14,266 nucleotides of DNA from JBFELO01 sp041552055. Lineage in GTDB: Bacteria; Acidobacteriota; Thermoanaerobaculia; Thermoanaerobaculales; Sulfomarinibacteraceae. Of the stretch, positions 7,381-14,266 are shown one piece after another. The position numbers were made by a program, and so were the translations under genes. Position 1 is the first letter of the stretch; every line of letters begins with the position of its first letter. The stretch covers positions 1 through 14,266 of the forward strand of contig JBFELO010000118.1 in NCBI GenBank assembly GCA_041552055.1, in the 5' to 3' direction. The notes beneath the pieces are model-generated. The model saw only the letters and a program-made list of their open reading frames with translations, did no database searches and was not told where the DNA came from.

Positions 7381-8079
7381 TCATTCCTCCTCACCGGCCG
7401 CGAACCAACGGTAGGCCGCTCCTGCAGCCAAGGCCCCGAGGATCGGTGCGACCCAGAACAGCCACAGCTGGCCTACGGCCCAGCCGCCGACGAACAGCGC
7501 TGGGCCGGTGCTGCGGGCCGGGTTGACCGAGGTGTTGGTCACCGGGATCGAGATCAGGTGGATCAGGGTCAGGCACAGACCGATGGCGATGCCCGCGAAC
7601 CCGGCCGGTGCCCGCTTGGACGTGGCACCGAGGATCACCAGCAGGAAGAAGAAGGTCAATACCACCTCGGCGATGAAGGCCGCCGCGAGCGAGTAGCCGC
7701 CGGGCGAGTGGGCGCCGTAGCCGTTGGCCGCGAAGCCGCTGGCTACCACGTCGAAGCCAGCCTTGCCGCTGGCGATCAGGTAGAGCACGCCCGCTCCCGC
7801 GACCGCCCCGAGTAGCTGGGCGATGACGTACGGCCCGATCTCGCGCGCCGCGAACCGGCCGCCGGACCACAGCCCGACCGACACCGCCGGGTTGAAGTGA
7901 CCGCCCGAGATGTGGCCCACCGCGTAGACCATCGTCAGGACGGTGAGGCCAAAAGCGAGCGACACACCGACGAACCCGATCCCCAGTTCGGGGAAGGCCG
8001 CCGCCAGCACCGCGCTGCCGCAGCCGCCGAAGACGAGCCATGCCGTTCCGAGAAACTCCGCACCCAGCTTCTTGCTCAT
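7381..8079 (-). CDS. aqpZ: Aquaporin Z, water channel
   Basis: The 232-residue inner-membrane protein matches E. coli AqpZ in length and closely in sequence. Both pore motifs are present: HFNPAVS (NPA at 63-65) and SVNPARS (NPA at 186-188). The aromatic/arginine selectivity filter is F43, H174, T183 and R189, the water-selective set with the same numbering as E. coli AqpZ. The conserved stretches GHISGGHFNPAV, YLIASGKAGFD and IHLISIPVTNTSVNPARS are easy to see. Six transmembrane helices are expected, with a tetrameric assembly known for the family. The ATG at 8079 follows GGAGG (8086-8090) with a 6-nt spacer. It lies 109 bp after the amidohydrolase stop on the same strand, and a 42-codon ORF starts 15 bp after its own stop. 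It allows rapid water flux during osmotic change. Confidence 0.97.
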   Translation of the reverse strand: MSKKLGAEFLGTAWLVFGGCGSAVLAAAFPELGIGFVGVSLAFGLTVLTMVYAVGHISGGHFNPAVSVGLWSGGRFAAREIGPYVIAQLLGAVAGAGVLYLIASGKAGFDVVASGFAANGYGAHSPGGYSLAAAFIAEVVLTFFFLLVILGATSKRAPAGFAGIAIGLCLTLIHLISIPVTNTSVNPARSTGPALFVGGWAVGQLWLFWVAPILGALAAGAAYRWFAAGEEE

Positions 8080-8147
8080 ACCTCTCCTCCGATTTCAGAT
8101 TGAAACGCGGTCACAATACATCAACTCTGTCAGTCGTGCCATCGCTC

Positions 8148-8160
8148 GAAGGTCACCTTC
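8148..8160. promoter_or_regulatory. 13-bp palindrome upstream of aqpZ
   Basis: GAAGGTCACCTTC is a perfect palindrome (6-bp arms, 1-bp centre), 68 bp before the aqpZ start, in the 109-bp gap after the amidohydrolase gene. A second short inverted repeat, TTTCA-GAT-TGAAA, lies at 8093-8105 beside the ribosome-binding site. It could be an operator for aqpZ; no convincing -35/-10 pair was found. Confidence 0.3.
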
Positions 8161-8188
8161 TCGGCGTCGCCGGCTCACTCACCGCGCT

Positions 8189-9907
8189 TCAGCCGTCCAC
8201 GCGGTAGATGGTCTGCCCCTCCTTGATGGTTTCGAGGACCTCGATGTCCCAAAGGGCCTCCGGCGCGACGGTCAAGGGGTTGGCGTCCAGGATCACGAAG
8301 TCCGCCAACTTGCCCTCCTCGATGGAACCTTTGCGGTCCTCCTCGAAGTACTGGTGGGCGGCGTTGATGGTGATCGAGCGGAGCGCATCCATAGCTGACA
8401 CCCGCTGATCCGGGCCGAGCACCTCGCCGCTGCGTGTCGTCCGGTTGACCTGGGTCGCGAGGATCGCGATCGAGTTCGGCAGCGCCACCGGTGCGTCGTG
8501 ATGCTGGGTGAAGACGATGTTGAGATCGAGGGCCGCCTTCGCGGGCGAAATGAACGCGGCGCGTTCCGGCCCGAGCACCGAGTCGCGGTGCCAGTCGCCC
8601 CAGTAGAAGGTGTGCATGCCGAAGAACGAGGGGATGATGCCCAGCTCCGCGTAGGCGTCGAGCTGGTCCGGACGGATCGTCTGGCTGTGGATGCCGACCG
8701 TGCGGCGATCGGCCGGGCCGTGCTTCTCGGTCGCCGCACGCGCGGCGCGAATCATCTGGTCGATGGCGGCATCGCCGTTGGCGTGGTTGATGATCTGCCA
8801 GCCCTTGGCGTAGGCCTCGTCGAACATCGCCAGCACGTGCCCCTCCTCGAGCATCGGGTAGCCGGCGTAGTCGGCGCCGCGGCCCGCCGGCGGTACGTGG
8901 TACGGCTGCGTGAGCCACGCCGTCTTGCCCTGGGGCGAGCCGTCGAGATTGCCCTTGACACCGCCGATCCTGAAGTGACCGCGATACTGTCCGCTCAACC
9001 AGATATTGCCGTCGAGGCTGTCACGACCGAGCCAGTAGTCGGGAAAGGCGACCACGTCGATGGCGAGCTGCCCGGCCTCCGCCATGGCGACGTACAGTTC
9101 GAGATCGGCGGGGAAGGCACGGCCTTCGGTAGCGGTGGTGAAACCGAAACGGGTGTATGCCTCGATGCCTTCACGGACCATGCGGCGCTGACCAGCCTCA
9201 CCGATCGTCGGAAAGACCTCGAGCACGGGCATGAGCGCGGTCTCCTCCAGCACGCCGTCTGGTTCGCGGCTGTCCGGCCGCCGCCGGATCACCCCGCCGG
9301 GCGGGTCGTCGGTCGTGGCGCTGACACCCGCCAATTCCAACAGCTTTGAGTTGGCAACGTACAGGTGTCCCGACTGGTGGATGATGAAAACCGGCCGGTC
9401 GCTCGAAACGGCGTCGAGGTCATCGCGTGTGGGGTGCCGCCGCTCCTCGATCTGGGCGTCGTCGTACCCGAAGCCGACGATCCAGCCGAGCGTGTGCGAC
9501 GGCTCGCCTTCGCCCCACGCGCGGAGCTTTGACTGCAGCACAGCGATGGAGTCGACATCCGAGTCGGGCGGCGGCAGCAGATCCGCCGCCAGCGCCTGGA
9601 AACCGACGTTTTTGAGGTGCCCGTGAGCATCGACGAAACCAGGTAGGAGAGTACGACCGTCGAGGTCCACGACAGCCGTTTCGCCATCGCGGTGAGCCAT
9701 GACTCTGTCTGCACTCCCGACTGCCAGGATCTTGCCGCCCCTGACCGCCACCGCTTCCGCGGTCAGCTGCGCGTCGTTGACGGTCACTATGTCGCCACCG
9801 TGGTATATCGTGTCGGCGGTCTGCTCCGGAGTCGACCTGTCCGTACAGGCCGCCACGAGAGCGACCATGACAATCAAGCTCACCACTCGTTCCCCACTCG
9901 AAACCAT
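8189..9907 (-). CDS. YtcJ-like amidohydrolase, predicted lipoprotein
   Basis: This is a 572-residue metal-dependent hydrolase of the amidohydrolase-3 group. The ATG at 9907 follows a GGAGGAG (about 8-10 nt away). The same frame stays open far upstream, but that stretch is antisense to the neighbouring gene. The N-terminus is a lipoprotein signal: VVSLIVMVALVAAC with a VAAC lipobox at Cys21, so export and membrane anchoring are expected. Metal-site motifs are DAHGH (H95, H97), K318 in GGVKGNLDGS, H375 in NHANGD, H407 in GIHSQT and D471 in TQHHDAPV. The usual family form of the last motif is SDAPV, and here H470 replaces the serine. The C-terminus carries the typical FEEDRKGSIEEGKLADFVILD segment. 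The family cleaves amide or related bonds in varied small molecules; the substrate here cannot be told. It diverges from the GDPD gene and shares a strand with aqpZ. Confidence 0.93.
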   Translation of the reverse strand: MVSSGERVVSLIVMVALVAACTDRSTPEQTADTIYHGGDIVTVNDAQLTAEAVAVRGGKILAVGSADRVMAHRDGETAVVDLDGRTLLPGFVDAHGHLKNVGFQALAADLLPPPDSDVDSIAVLQSKLRAWGEGEPSHTLGWIVGFGYDDAQIEERRHPTRDDLDAVSSDRPVFIIHQSGHLYVANSKLLELAGVSATTDDPPGGVIRRRPDSREPDGVLEETALMPVLEVFPTIGEAGQRRMVREGIEAYTRFGFTTATEGRAFPADLELYVAMAEAGQLAIDVVAFPDYWLGRDSLDGNIWLSGQYRGHFRIGGVKGNLDGSPQGKTAWLTQPYHVPPAGRGADYAGYPMLEEGHVLAMFDEAYAKGWQIINHANGDAAIDQMIRAARAATEKHGPADRRTVGIHSQTIRPDQLDAYAELGIIPSFFGMHTFYWGDWHRDSVLGPERAAFISPAKAALDLNIVFTQHHDAPVALPNSIAILATQVNRTTRSGEVLGPDQRVSAMDALRSITINAAHQYFEEDRKGSIEEGKLADFVILDANPLTVAPEALWDIEVLETIKEGQTIYRVDG

Positions 9908-9933
9908 TACGAACGCTCCTCCGCTTTTATTCG

Positions 9934-9963
9934 TTGACTCGCCTTGAGTAAAGGTCCTACGAT
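9934..9963 (+). promoter_or_regulatory. Candidate sigma70 promoter for the GDPD gene
   Basis: TTGACT (9934-9939) and TACGAT (9958-9963) are separated by 18 bp in the 159-bp divergent gap. Transcription would begin near 9970, leaving a leader of about 97 nt. A small inverted repeat, ATTTC-G-GAAAT (9962-9972), overlaps the end of the -10 box and the start region, where a repressor could act. The -10 match is only 4 of 6. Confidence 0.35.
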
Positions 9964-10066
9964 TTCGGAAATTCCCGCGCGTGCGCTCCAGACTCGCGAC
10001 CGTCGATCCACGCAGCCAATCGAGCTGGAAAATACTGCGAGTGGACAGCACGCGAGAGAGGCGAAC

Positions 10067-11950
10067 ATGCCAATGAGATTCCTGAGTGCCTTCCTGTCGG
10101 CGGTCGGGGACTTCGTCCGCGCCTGGCCGCGGCTGTTGGCCACCGACGTCATCTACAAGATCATCGCCTTCGTCGTGTTGGCGCCGCTGGTGGGAGGAGC
10201 ACTGAGGCTCTTCCTGTCGACCTCGGGTTCGGCGGTCGTCGCGGACGAGGACATCCTGTCCTTCATCTTGAGTCCGATCGGTCTGATCACGCTCGTGCTG
10301 ATCGGTGCCGTCACCCTCGCCATCGTCGCCCTGGAGCAGGCATGCCTGATGGCCATCGGTTTCGGAGAGACGCGTGACCTGAGGGTGACCACCCCCGACG
10401 CCCTGTGGTACGGCGCGCGCCACGTTTGGCCGGTCATCATGCTGACACTGCGAATCTTCGTGCGCGCCCTGCTGGTCGCGCTGCCGTTCGTGGTCGCCGG
10501 CGGCCTGGTCTACCTGGTGCTGTTGCGCGAGCATGACATCAACTACTACCTGACGGAGCGTCCACCAACATTCCTGTTCACCGCCGGGGTCATTGCCGCC
10601 CTGCTTGCGGTCATGGCGGTACTGATCATCAAGCGCCTGATCAGCTGGTCCTTTGCCCTGCCGCTGGTGCTGTTCGAGGGCACGCGTCCGGGTGCGGCCA
10701 TGGCGGCGAGCGAGGATCGGGTCCGCGGCCACCGCTGGGCCATCGCGTCCGTACTGGTGGCCTGGGGCGTGGTCGCGTCGATTCTGTCGGCCGTGCCGCT
10801 GGCGCTTACCCAGTGGCTGGGAGAGTGGATCCTGCCCAGATTCTCGAATTCTATGCACGGTACGGTGTGGGTTGTGGGAGGTCTGCTGCTCTTCTGGGGA
10901 GTGGTCAATCTCATCTTCACGCTGGTCAACGCCTCCATGTTGGCGCTGCTTGTCATCCGGCTGTACGAACGGCTCGGCATAGCTTCCGATGCCGAACTGT
11001 CGGGGGTCGATCCGCCCGAGCGCATCATGGCCGAGGGGAGTGGACGACGAATGTCCACCGCCATGGTGCTGGGGCTGCTGGCGTTGACCACGATTCTGGC
11101 CGGCTTGGTGGGGCACTTGCTCATAAACCGCGTGAGCCTGGAAGACGACGTGGTGGTGATCGCCCACCGCGGCGCGGCCGGCGGTGCGCCCGAGAACACC
11201 CTCGCCTCGGTGGCGCTGGCGCTCGAGCACCGCGCCGACATCGTCGAGATCGATGTACAGGAGACGGCGGACGGGGAGGTGGTGGTAATCCATGACAGTG
11301 ATCTGATGAAGGTGGGCGGCAATCCCATGAAGGTGTGGGAAGCCACTTTTGACGAGATCCGCGCGGTCGACGTGGGGAGCTGGTTCGGCCCCGAGTTCAC
11401 CGGCCAGCGAGTACCCACCCTCGAAGAGGTTCTGGAGACGTGCCGGGACAGGGCGATGGTCGATATCGAACTCAAATACTACGGCCACGATCAGATGCTC
11501 GAGCAGCGGGTGTCCGACATCGTGGAGCAGACCGGCATGGCGGACCAGGTCATCGCGATGTCGCTCAAGGGCGACGCGGTCGGGAAGATGAAGGGAATCA
11601 GACCCGACTGGGAGGTGGGGCTGCTGACCGCCAGGGCGGTGGGCGACCTGACCACGGCAGAGGCCGACTTCCTGGCGGTCCACGTCGGCATGGCGAATTC
11701 GGCGTTCATCCGCCGCGCCCATCAGGCGGGGAAGAATGTCTACGTGTGGACGGTGAACGATCGGCTCAACATGTCACGCATGATGAGCCGGGGGGTGGAC
11801 GGCGTGATCACCGACCATCCGGCGCTCGCCAAACTGGTGCTCGCGGAACGGGCCGAGATGAGCACCGCCGAAAGGCTGCTGGTGGCTGCCGCCTTCTGGA
11901 TCGGGCTGGAACCCAGGGAACCGCCACCGGAGTTGGACCTGGAGGGCTGA
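10067..11950 (+). CDS. Membrane-anchored glycerophosphodiester phosphodiesterase
   Basis: The 627-residue protein has two parts. Residues 1 to about 353 form a membrane domain with roughly seven hydrophobic segments (near 28-50, 70-98, 120-155, 171-190, 226-250, 263-297 and 331-353), resembling the domain fused to GDPD in GPDPase_memb proteins. Residues 362 to about 595 are a GDPD TIM barrel: AHRG (H367, R368), PENT (E376), EIDVQ (E394, D396), VVIHD (H409), DIELK (K470) and VYVWTVND (W561). These are the expected catalytic and metal residues. Members hydrolyse glycerophosphodiesters to glycerol-3-phosphate and an alcohol. The orientation of the barrel relative to the membrane is not determined. 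The ATG at 10067 has a modest AGAGG 5 nt upstream; the frame extends to a TTG at 9944, but that would add a polar stretch of no evident homology. It converges on the TAXI gene, with 49 bp between stops and no clear terminator. Confidence 0.93.
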   Translation: MPMRFLSAFLSAVGDFVRAWPRLLATDVIYKIIAFVVLAPLVGGALRLFLSTSGSAVVADEDILSFILSPIGLITLVLIGAVTLAIVALEQACLMAIGFGETRDLRVTTPDALWYGARHVWPVIMLTLRIFVRALLVALPFVVAGGLVYLVLLREHDINYYLTERPPTFLFTAGVIAALLAVMAVLIIKRLISWSFALPLVLFEGTRPGAAMAASEDRVRGHRWAIASVLVAWGVVASILSAVPLALTQWLGEWILPRFSNSMHGTVWVVGGLLLFWGVVNLIFTLVNASMLALLVIRLYERLGIASDAELSGVDPPERIMAEGSGRRMSTAMVLGLLALTTILAGLVGHLLINRVSLEDDVVVIAHRGAAGGAPENTLASVALALEHRADIVEIDVQETADGEVVVIHDSDLMKVGGNPMKVWEATFDEIRAVDVGSWFGPEFTGQRVPTLEEVLETCRDRAMVDIELKYYGHDQMLEQRVSDIVEQTGMADQVIAMSLKGDAVGKMKGIRPDWEVGLLTARAVGDLTTAEADFLAVHVGMANSAFIRRAHQAGKNVYVWTVNDRLNMSRMMSRGVDGVITDHPALAKLVLAERAEMSTAERLLVAAAFWIGLEPREPPPELDLEG

Positions 11951-11999
11951 TCGGGATTCTGGGCTTCGGGCCTGCCGGGCGCGGGAGCGGAGGTTCGCC

Positions 12000-13370
12000 T
12001 CAGGCCCCGAGGTTCACGGTATCCTCTGATCCTGTCGAGCCGGTTCCCTCGTCCTCCAGTCGTTCCCTGACGAACTGCAGGTGGAGCCTGAGTCGGTAGA
12101 GCATGTCCGCGTACGCCAGCGGCACCGAGACATTGCCGAGCCGCCCCTCGATCTCATCCAGGAGATCCCTGCAGCGCTCTCTCTCCGCCGGCGTCGGGTT
12201 GTCGTGCAGCCTCGCCTCCACGCCGAGCAGGGCGCGGTAGTAGCGGATGATCCTCGACCTCACGCGCCACCGATAGGTGGGCGGGAGGATCTTGAACAGA
12301 GGATAGAGCAGGGTCACCAGCGGAATCAGCAGGACCACCAGTCGATCAATGGCGATGGCCAGCCAGAACGGCAGATAGCGCTGCAGAAGCGGCGGGCCCT
12401 TCTCCAGATAGCGCCGCGCGTCCTTGTTGAGCGGGAGAACGACGTTGTAGGTCGAGGGGAACTGGCCCGGTGAGGCAAAGATGCCACCGTCACTGTGGAC
12501 CTCGATCGCGGCCTCCAGCAGCAGCCCGATCAGTGCCGGATGCAGGGTGTCCCGGATGCCGATGTTGGCAACCATGGCGATCAACGGAACGTCTGCGGGC
12601 GGCACATCGCGCTCCAGGTCGGCGACACCCCGCGGGAGCACGACCCTCGACAGGAACCGGAAGCGACGCCGGTAGGCTTCGCCGCGCACGAACGGCATGA
12701 CCTCCACACCCTCGCTGACCAGCAAGCGCGCGATGTGCGGCGCGTCGGAGATCGCAACGAAACACGCCGCGTCCACCTCCCCGGCCAGCAGCGCCTCCTC
12801 GGCCGAGGCACCACCGATCTCCACCGTTTCCAGCTCGTCGAGCTCGATGCCATTGAGCGAGAGCAGGTGGCCGACGGCGTTCCTGGTTCCGCTGTCCGGC
12901 TCTCCGATCGCCACCCGCTTGCCCCGCAACTCCTGCATCGTCTCCGGCGCCCGGGGCCGCCAGAAGAACCAGATCGGCTCGTAGAACACGCTGCCCAGGG
13001 ACTCGATCCCAGGGAGCTCGCGATCAGACCCGGAGCCGCCCTGCAGGAACGCCACCTCCACCGGCTCGGTCGGATCCCCGAGCAGCTTGAGATTCTCGTA
13101 CGACCCGGCCGTCGTGCGTAGTTCCAGCTCGATGCCGTTGCGCGCGAGGATCTCCCGATAGCGCTCTCCGAACCTGAAGTACGCACCCTCCTCGGTTCCC
13201 GTCGCCATGACGATCCGCCGCGGCGGCGCGGGCTGGACGAACTGGAGGGCCACGATGAAGCCAAGCACGGTGATCAGCAACGCGGGTCCGAAGATCACCA
13301 AAACACCACGGAACGACCGCCGTGAAAGCACCGCTTCTGCGTCTGTCGATCGCCGCCACCATCGCATCAT
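12000..13370 (-). CDS. TAXI-family solute-binding protein with membrane anchors at both ends of the binding domain
   Basis: The frame continues upstream to 13448, but the ATG at 13370 is preferred because GGGAG lies 5 nt upstream (13376-13380) and none precedes 13448. The 456-residue protein has an N-terminal membrane helix (about 21-43). A TAXI-type binding domain follows at about 52-325: ATGTEEGAYFRFG (56-68), then TTAGSYENLKLL (86-97), VAFLQGG and GKRVAIGEPDSGTR. A second hydrophobic stretch (about 333-360) is followed by a charged helical tail of about 95 residues, probably cytoplasmic. TAXI proteins bind small acids such as glutamate or dicarboxylates for TRAP transporters. No DctQ/DctM permease gene is in the window, so its partner is unknown, and sensing rather than uptake is possible. 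It follows the ABC exporter by 123 bp on the same strand. Confidence 0.88.
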   Translation of the reverse strand: MMRWWRRSTDAEAVLSRRSFRGVLVIFGPALLITVLGFIVALQFVQPAPPRRIVMATGTEEGAYFRFGERYREILARNGIELELRTTAGSYENLKLLGDPTEPVEVAFLQGGSGSDRELPGIESLGSVFYEPIWFFWRPRAPETMQELRGKRVAIGEPDSGTRNAVGHLLSLNGIELDELETVEIGGASAEEALLAGEVDAACFVAISDAPHIARLLVSEGVEVMPFVRGEAYRRRFRFLSRVVLPRGVADLERDVPPADVPLIAMVANIGIRDTLHPALIGLLLEAAIEVHSDGGIFASPGQFPSTYNVVLPLNKDARRYLEKGPPLLQRYLPFWLAIAIDRLVVLLIPLVTLLYPLFKILPPTYRWRVRSRIIRYYRALLGVEARLHDNPTPAERERCRDLLDEIEGRLGNVSVPLAYADMLYRLRLHLQFVRERLEDEGTGSTGSEDTVNLGA

Positions 13371-13412
13371 GGCGTCTCCCGAATCGCCCAGTCTCAGTCC
13401 GCGAACGCGTCT

Positions 13413-13438
13413 CCTGGATGTGCCAGGGTGCCAGTATA
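13413..13438 (-). promoter_or_regulatory. Possible -10 box and repeats upstream of the TAXI gene
   Basis: On the minus strand TATACT (13438-13433) matches the -10 consensus at 5 of 6 positions, but no -35 is convincing. Just downstream are a direct repeat, CTGGCAC twice with 8-bp spacing (13434-13428 and 13426-13420), and an inverted repeat, CCTGG-5 nt-CCAGG (13413-13427). A transcript would start near 13426, giving a leader of about 55 nt. The gene may have its own promoter in addition to read-through from the ABC gene. Confidence 0.25.
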
Positions 13439-13493
13439 GCCCGCGCATCTGACAGGGTTCGTCCTGCGGACCGCTCGCGCGATGCGTGGCCGG

Positions 13494-14266
13494 TCACGCC
13501 TCCACGAGCTGGTGCCGCACCAGGCGCCGGTAGACGCCGTCGGTGCCCATGAGTCGGTCGTGGGTGCCGGCCTCGAGCACCCGGCCGCCGTCGAGCACCA
13601 CCACCCGGTCCGCGTTGCGCACCGTCGACAGCCGGTGCGCGATCACCAGCGATGTGCGATCGCGCATCAGCAGCTCGAGCGCATCGCGCACCAGCGCCTC
13701 GGACTCGGCGTCGAGCGACGAGGTAGCCTCGTCGAGGATCAGGATCGGTGGGTCCTTGAGCAGCGCGCGGGCGATCGCCACCCGCTGCTTCTGACCGCCG
13801 GACAGCTGGATGCCGCGTTCCCCGACCTGGGTTCCGTACCCGTCCGGCAGCGAAACCACGAAGTCGTGCGCGTGGGCGGCGCGGGCGGCGGCCTCGATCT
13901 CGTCCCGACTCGCGTCGGCGCGACCGTACCGGATGTTGTCCTCGATGGTGGTGGAGAACAGCATCGGCTCCTGGGCGACGATGCCGATCTGCTGCCGCAG
14001 CCACTCGAGGTCGTAGTCGCGCACGTCGAGCCCGTCGAGCCGCACCTCGCCGGCGATGGGGTCGTACAGCCTGGGGATCAGCGCCGACAGGGTGGACTTG
14101 CCGGCACCTGACGGTCCGACCAGGGCGGTCACCGTACCGGGCTCGAGCCCGAGATCGATACCGTCGAGCACCACGACCTCGGGACGCGCCGGATAGGCGA
14201 ACGACACGTCGGCGAGCTGGACCCGGCCGTCGATCGCGTCGGGGCGCAGGTCCCCGCCGGTTGCCA
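13494..14266 (-). CDS. ABC exporter, C-terminal ATP-binding domain (N-terminus outside window)
   Basis: The frame is open to the window edge, with 256 residues visible. It starts in the linker before the nucleotide-binding domain (LRPDAIDGRVQLADVSFAY), so the transmembrane half lies upstream, beyond the window. All ATPase motifs are intact: Walker A GPSGAGKST (about 50-58), Q-loop Q98 in VAQEPMLFS, signature LSGGQKQR (about 154), Walker B ILILDEAT followed by the SSLD D-loop, and the switch histidine in IAHRLST (about 210). The SFAYPARPEVVVLDGIDL entry motif is typical of MsbA/ABCB-type half-transporter exporters rather than importers. These pump lipids, peptides or drugs; the substrate cannot be inferred. 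The start is not visible, and the GTG at 14207 is an internal codon rather than the true start. The TAXI gene follows 123 bp downstream. Confidence 0.95.
   Translation of the reverse strand, partial: ATGGDLRPDAIDGRVQLADVSFAYPARPEVVVLDGIDLGLEPGTVTALVGPSGAGKSTLSALIPRLYDPIAGEVRLDGLDVRDYDLEWLRQQIGIVAQEPMLFSTTIEDNIRYGRADASRDEIEAAARAAHAHDFVVSLPDGYGTQVGERGIQLSGGQKQRVAIARALLKDPPILILDEATSSLDAESEALVRDALELLMRDRTSLVIAHRLSTVRNADRVVVLDGGRVLEAGTHDRLMGTDGVYRRLVRHQLVEA

Noticed and set aside
8119..8144. TGGCAC on the minus strand upstream of aqpZ as a sigma54 -24 element
   Set aside because: There is no TTGC-type -12 element at the required spacing.
9924..9952. Minus-strand TTTACT-17-TAAAAG promoter for the amidohydrolase
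   Set aside because: Transcription would begin at about 9917, after the Shine-Dalgarno (9922-9918), so the ribosome-binding site would be excluded from the mRNA.
9908..11722. Upstream extension of the amidohydrolase frame by about 605 codons
   Set aside because: It lies antisense to the well-supported GDPD gene and encodes Gln/His/Arg-rich sequence with no domain. The lipoprotein signal and ribosome-binding site place the start at 9907.
11951..11999. Bidirectional terminator between the convergent GDPD and TAXI genes
   Set aside because: The 49-bp gap is GC-rich, but no stem with a following T run could be drawn on either strand.
13371..13448. 26-residue upstream extension of the TAXI protein to an ATG at 13448
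   Set aside because: No ribosome-binding site lies at a usable distance, the extension is Arg-rich with no homology, and the ATG at 13370 has a well-spaced GGGAG.

Overview
This is a GC-rich chromosomal window from what looks like a Gram-negative, envelope-focused bacterium. The coding density, the two large AsmA/DUF748-type envelope proteins, a lipoprotein with a lipobox and an E. coli-like AqpZ all point to a diderm. The degenerate 7-bp intergenic arrays and the gene mix would fit an uncultured Acidobacteriota or deltaproteobacterial lineage, but that placement is a low-confidence inference. No mobile element, CRISPR array, tRNA or rRNA was seen.

Layout, left to right. (a) 1-3652, minus: a very large AsmA/TamB-like protein with one N-terminal membrane anchor; its C-terminus lies outside the window. 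(b) 3812-6787, minus: a complete DUF748 protein with an OmpA-like C-terminal segment, 159 bp upstream of (a) on the same strand. The two probably form one envelope or lipid-trafficking locus. Its upstream leader can fold into several hairpins. (c) 6824-7380: a decayed intergenic zone. It holds an in-frame fragment of a DUF3604 gene, two oppositely oriented GATNCTN heptad arrays around an imperfect hairpin, a third heptad array (TNACNGC), and a 42-codon ORF with a strong Shine-Dalgarno that resembles the truncated start of an HtpX-type protease. (d) 7381-8079, minus: AqpZ. (e) 8189-9907, minus: a YtcJ-like amidohydrolase lipoprotein. (f) 10067-11950, plus: a multi-pass membrane domain fused to a glycerophosphodiester phosphodiesterase (GDPD) domain, divergent from (e) and the only gene on the plus strand. 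(g) 12000-13370, minus: a membrane-anchored TAXI-family solute-binding protein without a TRAP permease in view. (h) 13494-14266, minus: the C-terminal nucleotide-binding domain of an ABC exporter whose N-terminus is cut off by the window edge.

Most genes act at the envelope: lipid transport (AsmA/DUF748), phospholipid head-group turnover (GDPD), water flux (AqpZ), solute binding (TAXI) and export (ABC). No single new multi-gene system can be shown. The most unusual sequence is the 6.82-7.38 kb zone, where three 7-bp-periodic arrays abut gene remnants and lie next to a structured leader. Very long plus-strand and upstream-extended frames in this window are GC-driven shadows of the minus-strand genes or of the GDPD gene.
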